Part shown: in pieces, positions 1-8,020 of the stretch | How positions within the stretch are numbered: position 1 is the stretch's first letter | How the letters are laid out: every line of letters begins with the position of its first letter | NCBI GenBank assembly: GCA_019309565.1 | Contig: JAFDFZ010000066.1 | Location: 1-41,351 of the forward strand | Reading direction: 5' to 3' | Length of the DNA stretch: 41,351 nt | Origin: Deltaproteobacteria bacterium | Lineage (GTDB): Bacteria > Desulfobacterota > Desulfobacteria > Desulfobacterales > SURF-15 | Translations under genes and position numbers: made by a program | Notes under the pieces: generated by a model | Database searches by the model: none | What the model saw: the letters and a program-made list of their open reading frames with translations, nothing else | What the model was told of the DNA's origin: nothing

Positions 1-456
1 TTGCGCACTGAGCTTACGGGCAAGATCGAAGATGTGAGCACTGGGTTGATGGACAAGATTGAAGATGTCCGTACTGAGTTGACAGCCAAGATCGAAGGAG
101 TCCGTATCGAGCTTACGGGCAAGATTGAAGATGTCCGCGCTGAGTTGACGAGCAAGATTGAAGATGTTCGCATTGAGCTTACGGATAAAATAGAAGGAGT
201 TCGTAGTGAGCTGACAGCCAAGATCGAAAGTGTTCGCGCTGGACTTACGGAGAAGATCGAAAGTGTCCGCACGGAATTGAATCGGCGTATGGATGAAATG
301 CACTCCGATCTGGTAGGCCGAATAGATGCAAACAATGCCAGGATCGACCGGTTCTTCCAAGATTCTGTATCTAAAGCCGAACATCAAAGGCTGGAAGAGC
401 GCATTTCGCGTTTGGAGAATGAAGTCAGCGCCATTAAGGAGAAGATCGCAGCCTGA
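1..456 (+). CDS. Coiled-coil protein with 11-residue (hendecad) repeats, 5' end probably outside the window
   Basis: The open frame runs from base 1 to a TGA at 454-456 (151 codons visible). Base 1 happens to be a TTG, but the repeat pattern is already under way there, so the true start is probably upstream. Residues 8-95 are eight units of the form KIEDVRTELTA, exactly 11 residues each, followed by two diverged units (96-117) and an ordinary heptad coiled coil to the end. Eleven-residue periodicity is typical of slightly right-handed or straight coiled coils. There is no signal peptide or membrane segment in the visible part. I cannot assign a function; a structural or scaffold role is the only inference. 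The plus orientation separates it from the minus-strand genes that follow. Confidence 0.7.
   Translation: MRTELTGKIEDVSTGLMDKIEDVRTELTAKIEGVRIELTGKIEDVRAELTSKIEDVRIELTDKIEGVRSELTAKIESVRAGLTEKIESVRTELNRRMDEMHSDLVGRIDANNARIDRFFQDSVSKAEHQRLEERISRLENEVSAIKEKIAA
22..285 (+). repeat. 33-bp tandem repeat, 8 units, inside the coiled-coil gene
   Basis: Eight in-frame 33-bp units begin at 22, 55, 88, 121, 154, 187, 220 and 253. Each starts AAGAT(C/T)GAAG or a close variant and encodes KIExV plus six residues. The unit length keeps the frame, so unit number can change without breaking the gene. Confidence 0.8.
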
Positions 457-608
457 TTCACAGAGGGTTCGATCATCGAAATCGGTCAGGTTGACAGCAA
501 ACTCGATAGCGTTTCCGAGAATGGAGCAAATAGAATCCACCAAAATCGCATATCAGAATCGCTCGATTGACAGATGATCCACCTCCCTTAAACAGGATGG
601 AGCCGGTT

Positions 609-1745
609 TTAGATCATTTTTTTCTTGATCCATTCTTTGAAAAAGACATCATTGAAATGGATCTTTTTTTCTTGGAAATCGATGATATTTTTTTTCTCCA
701 GCAAGGTAACGGATTTCTGCACTGAACCAGGGGTTCCGAGGTCATTTTCTGTGATGAAGTTTTTTGAAAAGATCGGCTTTTCGGGAAATCTGCAAATGGC
801 CTTAAGAACCAGTCTCTGATGCAAAGAAAGCCTATCCCACAATGCAATATAGTTTTCTGATTGTTCGGCAATGATATTTTTCAACACCGAATCTATCGCC
901 TCTTTGCCGACACTTTTTCTGTTCAGGCACCGATTCCATAGATGGTGGCATAAATACTGGACATTATAAGGTACATTTTCACTGACTTCTAAAATGTAAT
1001 CGGCAGCTTCCTGAGAAACAGTGATTTTTCCCTTTGAAAACTGTTTCTTCATAAAATCCCTCATTTCATCAGCAGGTATCTTCTGAAGGTTCAAGATATC
1101 CCCCATTTTATAAAAAGCCCTGTTGGGGTCAGAAATCATGGTATAGATTAAATGCCTTTTGCTTCCGGCAAAAAGATAGGCAACATGATGGTGATGTTGG
1201 AAGCTTGCTCTCATTAATTTTTCGATTCTTTCCCCGTTGAAATTTACTATTTCCTGGAACTCATCAAATGCAATGACAAAATTCCTGTTCCTTTTTCGAG
1301 CAACTCTTTCGGGGGTGTCCAAAACCTGCTCGATGGAATCCATCAGCTCTCTTCCTTTGAATTGAAGATCAACCTCCAAAGAAGGGGTATTGTCACCTGT
1401 GATAATGATTTTTGGCCGCAATGCAGGGAAAATCTCTTTGACTATTTCAGAGAATTTTTCAGCACGGGTCGTACATGCTTGCGCAATGCCCCTGGCATAA
1501 ACCTCCAAAAGTTCCCGCATCGAGGCAACCTTAAATAAATCCAGATAAAAAGTAAAAAAACCTTCTTCTCTCAGGCTTTGAAGTACCTTTACCATGAGAG
1601 AAGTCTTTCCGTATCGCCTGGGGGAAATCAAGAAAATATTGTGTCCACCGCGCAATGCCAGGATTAAGCGTTCTATTTCCTCCGTTCTGTTTGTGAAATT
1701 TTCTCCGGTTGCAACTTCACCAAAATGAAATGGATTGTGGATCAT
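609..1745 (-). CDS. AAA/STAND-like ATPase (archaeal-ATPase type) with C-terminal helical/winged-helix region
   Basis: This 378-residue protein is a P-loop ATPase. Visible motifs are Walker A SPRRYGKTSL (41-50), Walker B FVIAFDE (156-162) followed by FQEIV, and a sensor-like LFAGSKRHL (191-199). The order and the N-terminal NPFHFG...F.NR.EE entry match the family of single-domain ATPases often annotated 'ATP-binding protein' or archaeal ATPase. Residues about 290-378 look like a winged-helix domain. Start: ATG at 1745 preceded by GGAGG on the minus strand, about 9 nt away, a good ribosome site. Family members are often regulators, defence-associated or mobile-element-associated, but no partner gene is evident, so the role is unknown. 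It lies downstream of the glycan cluster behind its own likely promoter region (1746-1859). Confidence 0.75.
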   Translation of the reverse strand: MIHNPFHFGEVATGENFTNRTEEIERLILALRGGHNIFLISPRRYGKTSLMVKVLQSLREEGFFTFYLDLFKVASMRELLEVYARGIAQACTTRAEKFSEIVKEIFPALRPKIIITGDNTPSLEVDLQFKGRELMDSIEQVLDTPERVARKRNRNFVIAFDEFQEIVNFNGERIEKLMRASFQHHHHVAYLFAGSKRHLIYTMISDPNRAFYKMGDILNLQKIPADEMRDFMKKQFSKGKITVSQEAADYILEVSENVPYNVQYLCHHLWNRCLNRKSVGKEAIDSVLKNIIAEQSENYIALWDRLSLHQRLVLKAICRFPEKPIFSKNFITENDLGTPGSVQKSVTLLEKKNIIDFQEKKIHFNDVFFKEWIKKKMI

Positions 1746-1757
1746 CGTTTTAATCCT

Positions 1758-1813
1758 CCGATTAAACTATTAAGCATTATGCTTTTTGACATAATACCAT
1801 AAAGCTTAATCGG
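1758..1813 (-). promoter_or_regulatory. Nested inverted repeats upstream of the ATPase gene, candidate operator
   Basis: CCGATTAA at 1758-1765 is matched by TTAATCGG at 1806-1813, a perfect 8-bp inverted repeat. A second pair, ATTAAG and CTTAAT, lies inside it, flanking a further imperfect TATTATG/CATAATG pair. The element covers the promoter-ribosome-site region of the ATPase gene and could be an operator or an mRNA leader structure. No function is demonstrated. Confidence 0.35.
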
Positions 1814-1859
1814 TTTCAACCACCTTAGACGTTTAAATAGTATTTTTCCGTTGTGTTTT

Positions 1860-3275
1860 TCATGAAATGATCTTTAGCATTTGTTTAGGAAGATAAAAAC
1901 TCGGAAAGACATTTAAGCTTTGATAAAAAAAGTCTACTGCAGATCGATTACGTCCCTCCAGCCGTTCGATTCTTCCCAGTTGATAAAGCGATTTCGCACT
2001 TAGAAATTTGTAATAGTTGTTACCAGACATAAGAGATAAGGCCTTGGTATAGTGCTTTTTGGCATCGGAAAGTAATTTCATGTCAAAACAAAGCTCACCC
2101 CACTTGAACCAGAATTGCGGCTGAGAAAAGTTGTACTTTTCCGATTTACTGTAAAGTAGATAGGCCCTGTCAAAATCGACTTGTCTATGTGCATAGTCGC
2201 CGAATTGAAGTAGCGTTAGGCCCATAATCTGTTTGTCTTTCCGATCCCTAAAAAGAGGGACAGCGTTGTTAATGATGTGTGAAATCTTTTCAATTGAACA
2301 CGTAGAAAGGGGGGTTAGGGAAGCTGCTTTCTGTGCATACGGATTGCAAAGAGGGTCTGCATGACAGGGATACAGGGAAGAATATTCGGCATATTGCGAA
2401 ATCACCCCTTCAACTGCCATGATATCCTCATCAGCCATCTCGGATTGCCAGTTTTTAACGGTGCTGGTTTGCATCATATGTTTGGCAAAATTCGTCATCT
2501 GCGCATCCAAAGAAACTCCTAAAAATTCCGATGTCCTCTCAGCGATATCTTTCGGATCTGATTTCAGGCGCTCTTGTGCGATCTTAAGGGTCAGCCCGGG
2601 ATGATTGCTGATAAAATGATCCATTGTCTTGTTCCGAATCAGCCAGGAAAAGGCCATGGCAAACGCATTCGGTACCGCAAATAAATGAAAGGTGTTACGG
2701 ATGAAGTTCAAGATAGAATGGACAACAGCCCTTGGATCTCTTTGTATAAAAAGGATTCTGCACGTAGGAAATATTTTATATAAGATATGTGGAAAATCGA
2801 TATAATCCGGTACTTTTTCACCAACAGTTCTAAAATCGGTCATCTTTCCAAGCATTCGAAAATACCTATGGCACAACCGAGCCAGTAAGGATTCTGTGTC
2901 CGAAACTTGCTTTAAATCTTGGCGAAATGCTTCTACAAAGGATGTCAAGGTGGGTGGAGAGACTATGAGTTGGGTATTTTGATGATATCGGGCAGTCTTG
3001 AAAAAATTTTTATAGACAGTAGTGTACAAGTCAGCACATAAATCTTCATAAGGTTCATTTAAGACCTGTCTTCGGGACAGCACCCCACGAAACCGGTTAA
3101 TCACATTTCCTTCTATAATGCAGACCATTGAACGGGATGCATTCAATAATCTTGCCAATGCAGTGGTTCCCGAGCGGGGAAATCCCGTAACAAAAAAGAT
3201 GCGGTTTTCTATGACCATGCGGTTTATGCGCTGCGATTTTCGGATAAGCGATGCACTGCTCGATTTCAGGCGCAC
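1860..3275 (-). CDS. PAPS-dependent sulfotransferase-type domain fused to TPR repeats
   Basis: The protein is up to 471 residues. The N-terminal part has the sulfotransferase P-loop (5'-PSB) TGFPRSGTT at residues 30-38 and the 3'-phosphate-binding RDPRAVVHS starting near 179, with GEKVPD in front, as in bacterial Sulfotransfer_1/3 proteins that transfer sulfate from PAPS to glycan or other acceptors. Residues about 340-465 form TPR-like helical repeats, a protein-protein module. The GTG at 3275 has a weak GGAAGG upstream; the ATG at 3218 (residue 20) just before the P-loop is an alternative start with no clear ribosome site. It is the last gene of the minus-strand glycan cluster, separated from the methyltransferase gene by about 257 bp. 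Acceptor unknown. Confidence 0.75.
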   Translation of the reverse strand: MRLKSSSASLIRKSQRINRMVIENRIFFVTGFPRSGTTALARLLNASRSMVCIIEGNVINRFRGVLSRRQVLNEPYEDLCADLYTTVYKNFFKTARYHQNTQLIVSPPTLTSFVEAFRQDLKQVSDTESLLARLCHRYFRMLGKMTDFRTVGEKVPDYIDFPHILYKIFPTCRILFIQRDPRAVVHSILNFIRNTFHLFAVPNAFAMAFSWLIRNKTMDHFISNHPGLTLKIAQERLKSDPKDIAERTSEFLGVSLDAQMTNFAKHMMQTSTVKNWQSEMADEDIMAVEGVISQYAEYSSLYPCHADPLCNPYAQKAASLTPLSTCSIEKISHIINNAVPLFRDRKDKQIMGLTLLQFGDYAHRQVDFDRAYLLYSKSEKYNFSQPQFWFKWGELCFDMKLLSDAKKHYTKALSLMSGNNYYKFLSAKSLYQLGRIERLEGRNRSAVDFFYQSLNVFPSFYLPKQMLKIIS

Positions 3276-3532
3276 TTTTTCACGAGCCTTCCGCGCTTCA
3301 AAAGGCGATTATTCGGCGAAAAAAGACGATTTTCATGTTCACCGAGAATTACGGAGTTGACGGCAACCGTCAGACCTTGAATTTTGCCATTCGATTTTGC
3401 CTTATAGGACATTTTGTCTTGGTTAGTATTCTTTTCCTTGTCTGCTGTTGGCTAACTTGGCTGAAATAAAAGAGATCGCCATAGGAAGACAGCTCTACTG
3501 ACGCATGGAGATAACGAGATGATGTTTCTGTT

Positions 3533-4774
3533 TCACTTCCGCACCACAATCCAGTGTCCTGCATTTAGATAATCGCCGAAAACAGCCTTTGGTGAAGCGG
3601 GCCGGACTTGGAAAGGTTGTCCGGCAAGCCATCTTGTAAATCCGTAAGCATTGGGGTTGGTGCATTCTGTTTCGGCAACACATATCCTATCCGGTTGGCC
3701 AAAATAGGGGCTGAAGTTCATGATGCATGCAACCGCTTTTTCTGAAAGAGCGTACAGCAGGTGTTTCATGTGAGTATCGTAAAACTCTTTATGAGCATAT
3801 TCATCAATCCATAAAAATGCATTCTCGTGTTTCTCGATAAACCGGAAAACTTCATCCATATTAGGAAGGCCTTCCAGAACGGTCGGGTGAGATCGAGCGG
3901 CAAGATCGGGAGGGACCAGGGTTTGTTTTCTTTTCCAGAAGCGGCCTGTAAGATCCAATCCAAGAAATGGCTTAAGTTTGGCTCGGGCATATTCCATTAA
4001 GACAAGTGTGGCACCTGCACCCACGTGCCCCAGGTGAATAATCGCCTTCGGATCCAGATTCCAGAGGGTATGAAAGAGGATTTCCCAGTCTTCGAGCCCG
4101 AGGTCTTGGGCTTTGGCGACCTGCGAATGCCAGCGCGCGAACATCTGTCTTCTGCGGGAAAATGCCTGCCTCGACCTTCGCGTTGGACATTCCGGGAGGC
4201 CACTTACATCTGTCTGAGGAAAGCTTGGCTTTCTTTTTGTCGCCAAAGCAAGGCCGGGGCAACGGTTCGAGCTGAAAGACCTTCCTGTTTGGGAGTCGAT
4301 CATAGTGATTCCCGGATAAGAGAGAACTGCGACATCCCACTTGGTGTCGCGCCTGATTTCCTCGATTACAGTACTCACGCCAGTGAACTGCAGGGCATCG
4401 TGGAAAACGATTGTTTCCGTGATCTGGCGGACGAGCCGCCACTCGGCGCGCACCTGTTCCAGGCGGTGGTCACCATCGACGAGAACAAGGCCGAACCTTT
4501 CCTTGCGCTCAATGAGGTGCTCGAGGACTTGAATCGAATCCCCCTGGATGAAGCGCACGACTACAGCCATGGGGTCGGTAGGGTTTTTCAAGTGTTCTGC
4601 GCGTTTGTCTTCAATATCGATGGTCATGATTTCGCACCCCGCACACGCACTTCTTGCCAATGCCAACGTGCCGTACCCTTCGGCAGTTCCGATCTCGAGG
4701 ATACGGCTTGGTCGAAGAAGACCAACAAGTGCCTCTAGAAGGGCGTATTCTTCGCGTCCGGATTGCTCTTGCAT
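3533..4774 (-). CDS. Two-part protein with SAM-dependent methyltransferase fold (Methyltransf_24-like N-terminal half)
   Basis: Of 413 residues, the first ~170 are a class I methyltransferase: motif I ILEIGTAEGYGT (25-36), an acidic loop TIDIED (51-56), and LVLVDGDH (97-103), the hallmark of the Methyltransf_24 group that often modifies sugars or lipids in polysaccharide clusters. After a basic linker (about 195-215), a second Rossmann-like segment appears with IIHLGHVGAGAT (245-256) and an acidic LWIDEYAH, suggesting a duplicated but degenerate methyltransferase-like or binding domain. The ATG at 4774 is used; no strong ribosome site is visible. It belongs to the glycan cluster; the probable job is methylation of a sugar or acceptor, inferred from context. 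Confidence 0.65.
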   Translation of the reverse strand: MQEQSGREEYALLEALVGLLRPSRILEIGTAEGYGTLALARSACAGCEIMTIDIEDKRAEHLKNPTDPMAVVVRFIQGDSIQVLEHLIERKERFGLVLVDGDHRLEQVRAEWRLVRQITETIVFHDALQFTGVSTVIEEIRRDTKWDVAVLSYPGITMIDSQTGRSFSSNRCPGLALATKRKPSFPQTDVSGLPECPTRRSRQAFSRRRQMFARWHSQVAKAQDLGLEDWEILFHTLWNLDPKAIIHLGHVGAGATLVLMEYARAKLKPFLGLDLTGRFWKRKQTLVPPDLAARSHPTVLEGLPNMDEVFRFIEKHENAFLWIDEYAHKEFYDTHMKHLLYALSEKAVACIMNFSPYFGQPDRICVAETECTNPNAYGFTRWLAGQPFQVRPASPKAVFGDYLNAGHWIVVRK

Positions 4775-4868
4775 GGCAGTACTTGGTGCATGTTTGACGT
4801 TGTATAAAAGGCGTTTACGCTTTTTTTATGAAAACACGTAAATGGGACTACAGCATTGTGCACTAACA

Positions 4869-5648
4869 TCATGGTAGCCGTAAATCGAACCAGTTGAAGT
4901 CATCGTCATGGAAATTGCAATGCAGCACAACCTGAAACGGACGGGGGGCAAAGCGTTTGCGCATCTTATCCATGTCGTACCACTCAATCCAGGGGGTTCC
5001 AGGTCCATCTGTCCGTTCCCCCCATTCATGGGAGGGAAGCCGTCCTTCCTTCTCCCAGCGCTCCTTGGGGTAGGCTAATTCTATCCAACGTCCTCCTGGG
5101 CGCAAAAGCCGCAATAGCAAGGCGCATTCATAGCGTGCCACTTGGAAAGGCGCATTGATCATGGACCCTTGGCACCATATTACGTCGTAATTACGCTCTG
5201 GTAAAGCAAAAGACTCTTTGTCATTAATTAACACTGTAGTGATTTCTATTTGCAGCAGATCGGCGATTCGCTCAATAAGTTCCAAATTTTCAGGCACGAT
5301 ATCCATGAAGGTTACGCGTGCTCCTTTTTGGGCGAAAGTCAGCCCATCCAATCCAATCCCTGCCCCAACGTCTAAGATATGACTTGCTGCCATCAATGGT
5401 GAATAAAGTTCGTGATACCAACCTCGCACTTGAAAACGTTCGAGTGTCAGCTCGGCGTCCCTAATCGAAATCCAGGTGTCAAGCAATTCACTGTCTGAAA
5501 GCGCTGCAAGGGTTATCGTGTCCACGCGGACCTTACCATGAGCCGGTACAACATGCCATTTTTGGCGCAAAAGTTGCAGCCATTGTGTAAAAAGCTCTTC
5601 CCCGCTTAGGCTATCGAGGATATCATCAATTCGGGATCCGGTTATCAT
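4869..5648 (-). CDS. Class I SAM-dependent methyltransferase
   Basis: From the ATG at 5648 the protein is 259 residues. Motif I HILDVGAGIGL (90-100) is followed by ARVTFMDIVPENLE (motif II) and YDVIWCQGSMIN (motif IV region), then LRPGGRWIELAYP, the standard order for Methyltransf_11/25-type enzymes. The frame is open further upstream to 5777, but that would overlap the radical SAM gene ending at 5707. The ATG at 5648 has GGGGGA some 12 nt upstream and leaves a 58-nt gap, so I prefer it. Just before the catalytic domain there is a 90-residue helical lead. It likely methylates a sugar or lipid-linked intermediate of the neighbouring glycan pathway. Confidence 0.75.
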   Translation of the reverse strand: MITGSRIDDILDSLSGEELFTQWLQLLRQKWHVVPAHGKVRVDTITLAALSDSELLDTWISIRDAELTLERFQVRGWYHELYSPLMAASHILDVGAGIGLDGLTFAQKGARVTFMDIVPENLELIERIADLLQIEITTVLINDKESFALPERNYDVIWCQGSMINAPFQVARYECALLLRLLRPGGRWIELAYPKERWEKEGRLPSHEWGERTDGPGTPWIEWYDMDKMRKRFAPRPFQVVLHCNFHDDDFNWFDLRLP

Positions 5649-5706
5649 CGGTTTTTGTGTTCCCCCATCCTTACGTATACTGTTCGTTGATAAATGTAAA
5701 TTAGCA

Positions 5707-7140
5707 TCAATTTTTTCCTGGCCTGTCTGCAATATTACATTCCACACATCCAGATCCAGATGCCCAGAGGCTGGCAACTCGTTTAGGGATTGTCTTGTAG
5801 GCCAATACCTCCAGTTCAGCTACTAAATCCCGGTAGGCTGTTTCATCAGCGTGGGCGTAAAAATGTTCAGCATTAACTTCACCGATGCGCCGCCAGGCCA
5901 TGGGATCGTTTTCGCGCAACAGCCCTTGGGAACGCAGTCTGGCATAGTCGGTGGATCCCGGCAGAGGCACATACCAATTGACACTTGCGCTAGGAGGATT
6001 AATCTCTTCTAGAAATGCAACTGTCTTGTTCAAAGACTCAATCGTATCACCAGGATAGTTTACGATGAAACTTGCATTGTATGGAAATAGGAGATCATTA
6101 TGAAGAAGTGCCGCATTACGGTTATTGGCCACGCTATTGCGTTTGTGCATCGCATCTAGTAGTGTCTGGTCTCCAGATTCGAACCCGTAAAAAAGGTATC
6201 GGCATCCTGCATTCCAAAGTAGATGGAGTAAGTCCCGGTCCACTTGGTCCGATCGCATGTTGGCATACCAAGCTGCCTTTTTATGCAGGCCTCGGCGTTG
6301 AATTTCCTCACAAAAAAGTACCAGGTTTTTTTTCCAGGACCCCACGCTGCTGTCCATGAAATAGACTCCAGGCGCATATCGCAGGCTATGCTCCATCGCT
6401 TCCAGCAGATATTCTACAGAATGAATGCGGACCTTTGAGAGGGCACCATAGGCGCAAAAGTTACATTGGAAAGGGCAGCCCCGCCCCATGAGTGAATCCA
6501 GGGATGACGTTTGCCAGAATTTCATTCGCGCTACAGTTGGTGTGGCGTAAAACGCATAGTCAATAAGCCTCCAGTCAGGAAAGGGAAGAGAGTCCAGATC
6601 CTCTACGATTTCAGCCAGTTCAGGGTTTGGCTGTTCAAGGGTGGCGACGCCAGGCACTTTGCTAGGTTTTATGCCATCGGCAAGCTTGCATAGAGCGAGT
6701 TCCCCCTCTCCCAAACAAGCACAGTCAAAGCCCAGACCATCAGGCTCTTGTGCAAGTACCGACTCGGGCGCAACTGTAGCATGGATTCCTCCTGCCACAA
6801 GAAGGGGTGAAAAACCCTTGGAACGGGCAACTGCTCTGACTTCCTGTGTGATTTTCTCTACTTCTACATAATGAACAGAAAAAAATCCAACTCCAACTAG
6901 GTCCGGACGTATGGAGGCCAGTTGATGTCGCAAACCAGCCATACAAGCGCCTAAATCCCCCTTGAAGACAACAAGGTCTCGCTCCAGGTCTACAATTTGG
7001 ACTTTATGTCCATGCTTTTGTAATATTGTGCCCAGCAATACTAATGAATACGGCGGATTGCGCCATTGTTGGAAAAGGTCATGCTCGCGCACTCCTTGAT
7101 CCTGATAACGCCAAGGTCGTATTAAGCATACAGTAGCCAT
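5707..7140 (-). CDS. B12-binding-domain type radical SAM protein
   Basis: From the ATG at 7140 the protein is 477 residues. Residues 1-165 have the Rossmann fold of B12-binding radical SAM proteins (LVAGGIHATVAPE and CLGEGE, as in the HpnJ/BchE-like superfamily) but lack the DxHxxG cobalamin-ligand motif. The radical SAM cluster motif is CPFQCNFC, cysteines 222, 226 and 229. The frame is open to 7341, but the first 64 codons merely overlap the preceding sulfotransferase. AGAGG lies about 8 nt before the ATG at 7140, which starts just downstream of the neighbour's TGA (ends 7142); an ATG at 7149 is an alternative. In a glycan cluster such an enzyme could methylate or rearrange an unreactive sugar or lipid carbon; the substrate is unknown. 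Confidence 0.8.
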   Translation of the reverse strand: MATVCLIRPWRYQDQGVREHDLFQQWRNPPYSLVLLGTILQKHGHKVQIVDLERDLVVFKGDLGACMAGLRHQLASIRPDLVGVGFFSVHYVEVEKITQEVRAVARSKGFSPLLVAGGIHATVAPESVLAQEPDGLGFDCACLGEGELALCKLADGIKPSKVPGVATLEQPNPELAEIVEDLDSLPFPDWRLIDYAFYATPTVARMKFWQTSSLDSLMGRGCPFQCNFCAYGALSKVRIHSVEYLLEAMEHSLRYAPGVYFMDSSVGSWKKNLVLFCEEIQRRGLHKKAAWYANMRSDQVDRDLLHLLWNAGCRYLFYGFESGDQTLLDAMHKRNSVANNRNAALLHNDLLFPYNASFIVNYPGDTIESLNKTVAFLEEINPPSASVNWYVPLPGSTDYARLRSQGLLRENDPMAWRRIGEVNAEHFYAHADETAYRDLVAELEVLAYKTIPKRVASLWASGSGCVECNIADRPGKN

Positions 7141-7141
7141 A

Positions 7142-8017
7142 TCAGACATCCTCTGTATACAGTCGGAGTTCCAAGGGGAGTGCCAAGCTTTTATAGGCTT
7201 CTTGCCAGGTCTCGGGCCAATCCCGAAAAGGGAGCGCTGCCTCCTGGAGAGACAATGAAAAGGGATTGAAACGACCGTCGTTCGATCCGGCCGAAACCAT
7301 GTCATCCAAAGTCGTTGGGGTACGGTTGATTGGCTTTTCAAGCATGATCTTTACCTGAGCAACATTAAGCCCCTTTACGCATAGAAAATCCAGAAGAGTC
7401 AGCATAGTCTGGACGGAAAAGTCCTCGAGGCGCAATACCATGCAGCGCTCATTATTTTGAAGTTCGTCAAAGAAATTAAGTATATAGCTGTTGACCGCAG
7501 CCCAGTACCAGAGATTCTTCTCCACAGGTCCCCACTTCGCCCAGCGTTTTGCAGCCTCGCTACCTGCAGCAGGCCGTTCAAAAAAGGTTTTCCCTACGCT
7601 GCTGAAAGGGGGTGCTGCATGCTCCAATGCGTGAGGATGATTCGGGCAAAAAAAGCCACGTGCCAAAGCGGAGCGAACAAACGTCACAGGTCTGCGCACA
7701 AGTAGAACGTATTTGGCAGAGACGCCAAAAATTCGTTCTAACTCTGGAAAAAGAAAATAAAGAAGTCCTGAAACTTCACCCCACTTTTTACCGGCAGCGT
7801 TGGCCTCACGCACAGCAGGCAATATGGCGGTGGTGCCAGCTTCACGGACAGCGCTGAGATCCCCGCTCTGCCAGGCCGGTTTAAGAAGGGCATATGGGGT
7901 TGAATACTCATGCACACAGCGACAGTTAACCCCCTGATCCAGAAGCCTGGCCAGCCACATGCTGCCGCAACGCCCTGTTCCGGTGACGAAAAAACATAAC
8001 GGATTTATGCGTTCCAC
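7142..8017 (-). CDS. Sulfotransferase family protein
   Basis: This is a 291-residue protein. The N-terminal VTGTGRCGSMWLARLL (from residue 11) is the PAPS-binding P-loop in the GRCGS form, and LLVRRPVTFVRSAL (105-118) fits the 3'-phosphate site with Arg108-109 and Ser116. LRLEDF appears later, a common element before the C-terminal helix of bacterial sulfotransferases. The GTG start at 8017 lies only 3 nt after the stop of the CMP-nonulosonate synthetase gene, and the ATG of the radical SAM gene follows its own stop immediately, so the three genes are tightly coupled. It probably sulfates a sugar of the glycan made by this cluster; acceptor not inferable. Confidence 0.75.
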   Translation of the reverse strand: MERINPLCFFVTGTGRCGSMWLARLLDQGVNCRCVHEYSTPYALLKPAWQSGDLSAVREAGTTAILPAVREANAAGKKWGEVSGLLYFLFPELERIFGVSAKYVLLVRRPVTFVRSALARGFFCPNHPHALEHAAPPFSSVGKTFFERPAAGSEAAKRWAKWGPVEKNLWYWAAVNSYILNFFDELQNNERCMVLRLEDFSVQTMLTLLDFLCVKGLNVAQVKIMLEKPINRTPTTLDDMVSAGSNDGRFNPFSLSLQEAALPFRDWPETWQEAYKSLALPLELRLYTEDV

Positions 8018-8020
8018 CGT

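Noticed and set aside
3266..3412. 48-codon minus-strand frame (ATG at 3412) between methyltransferase and sulfotransferase genes
   Set aside because: Weak ribosome site, no recognisable domain, overlaps the sulfotransferase start; not enough support for a gene.
4025..4738. 237-residue plus-strand frame
   Set aside because: It lies opposite the methyltransferase gene, has no motif or ribosome site, and is explained by high GC antisense openness.
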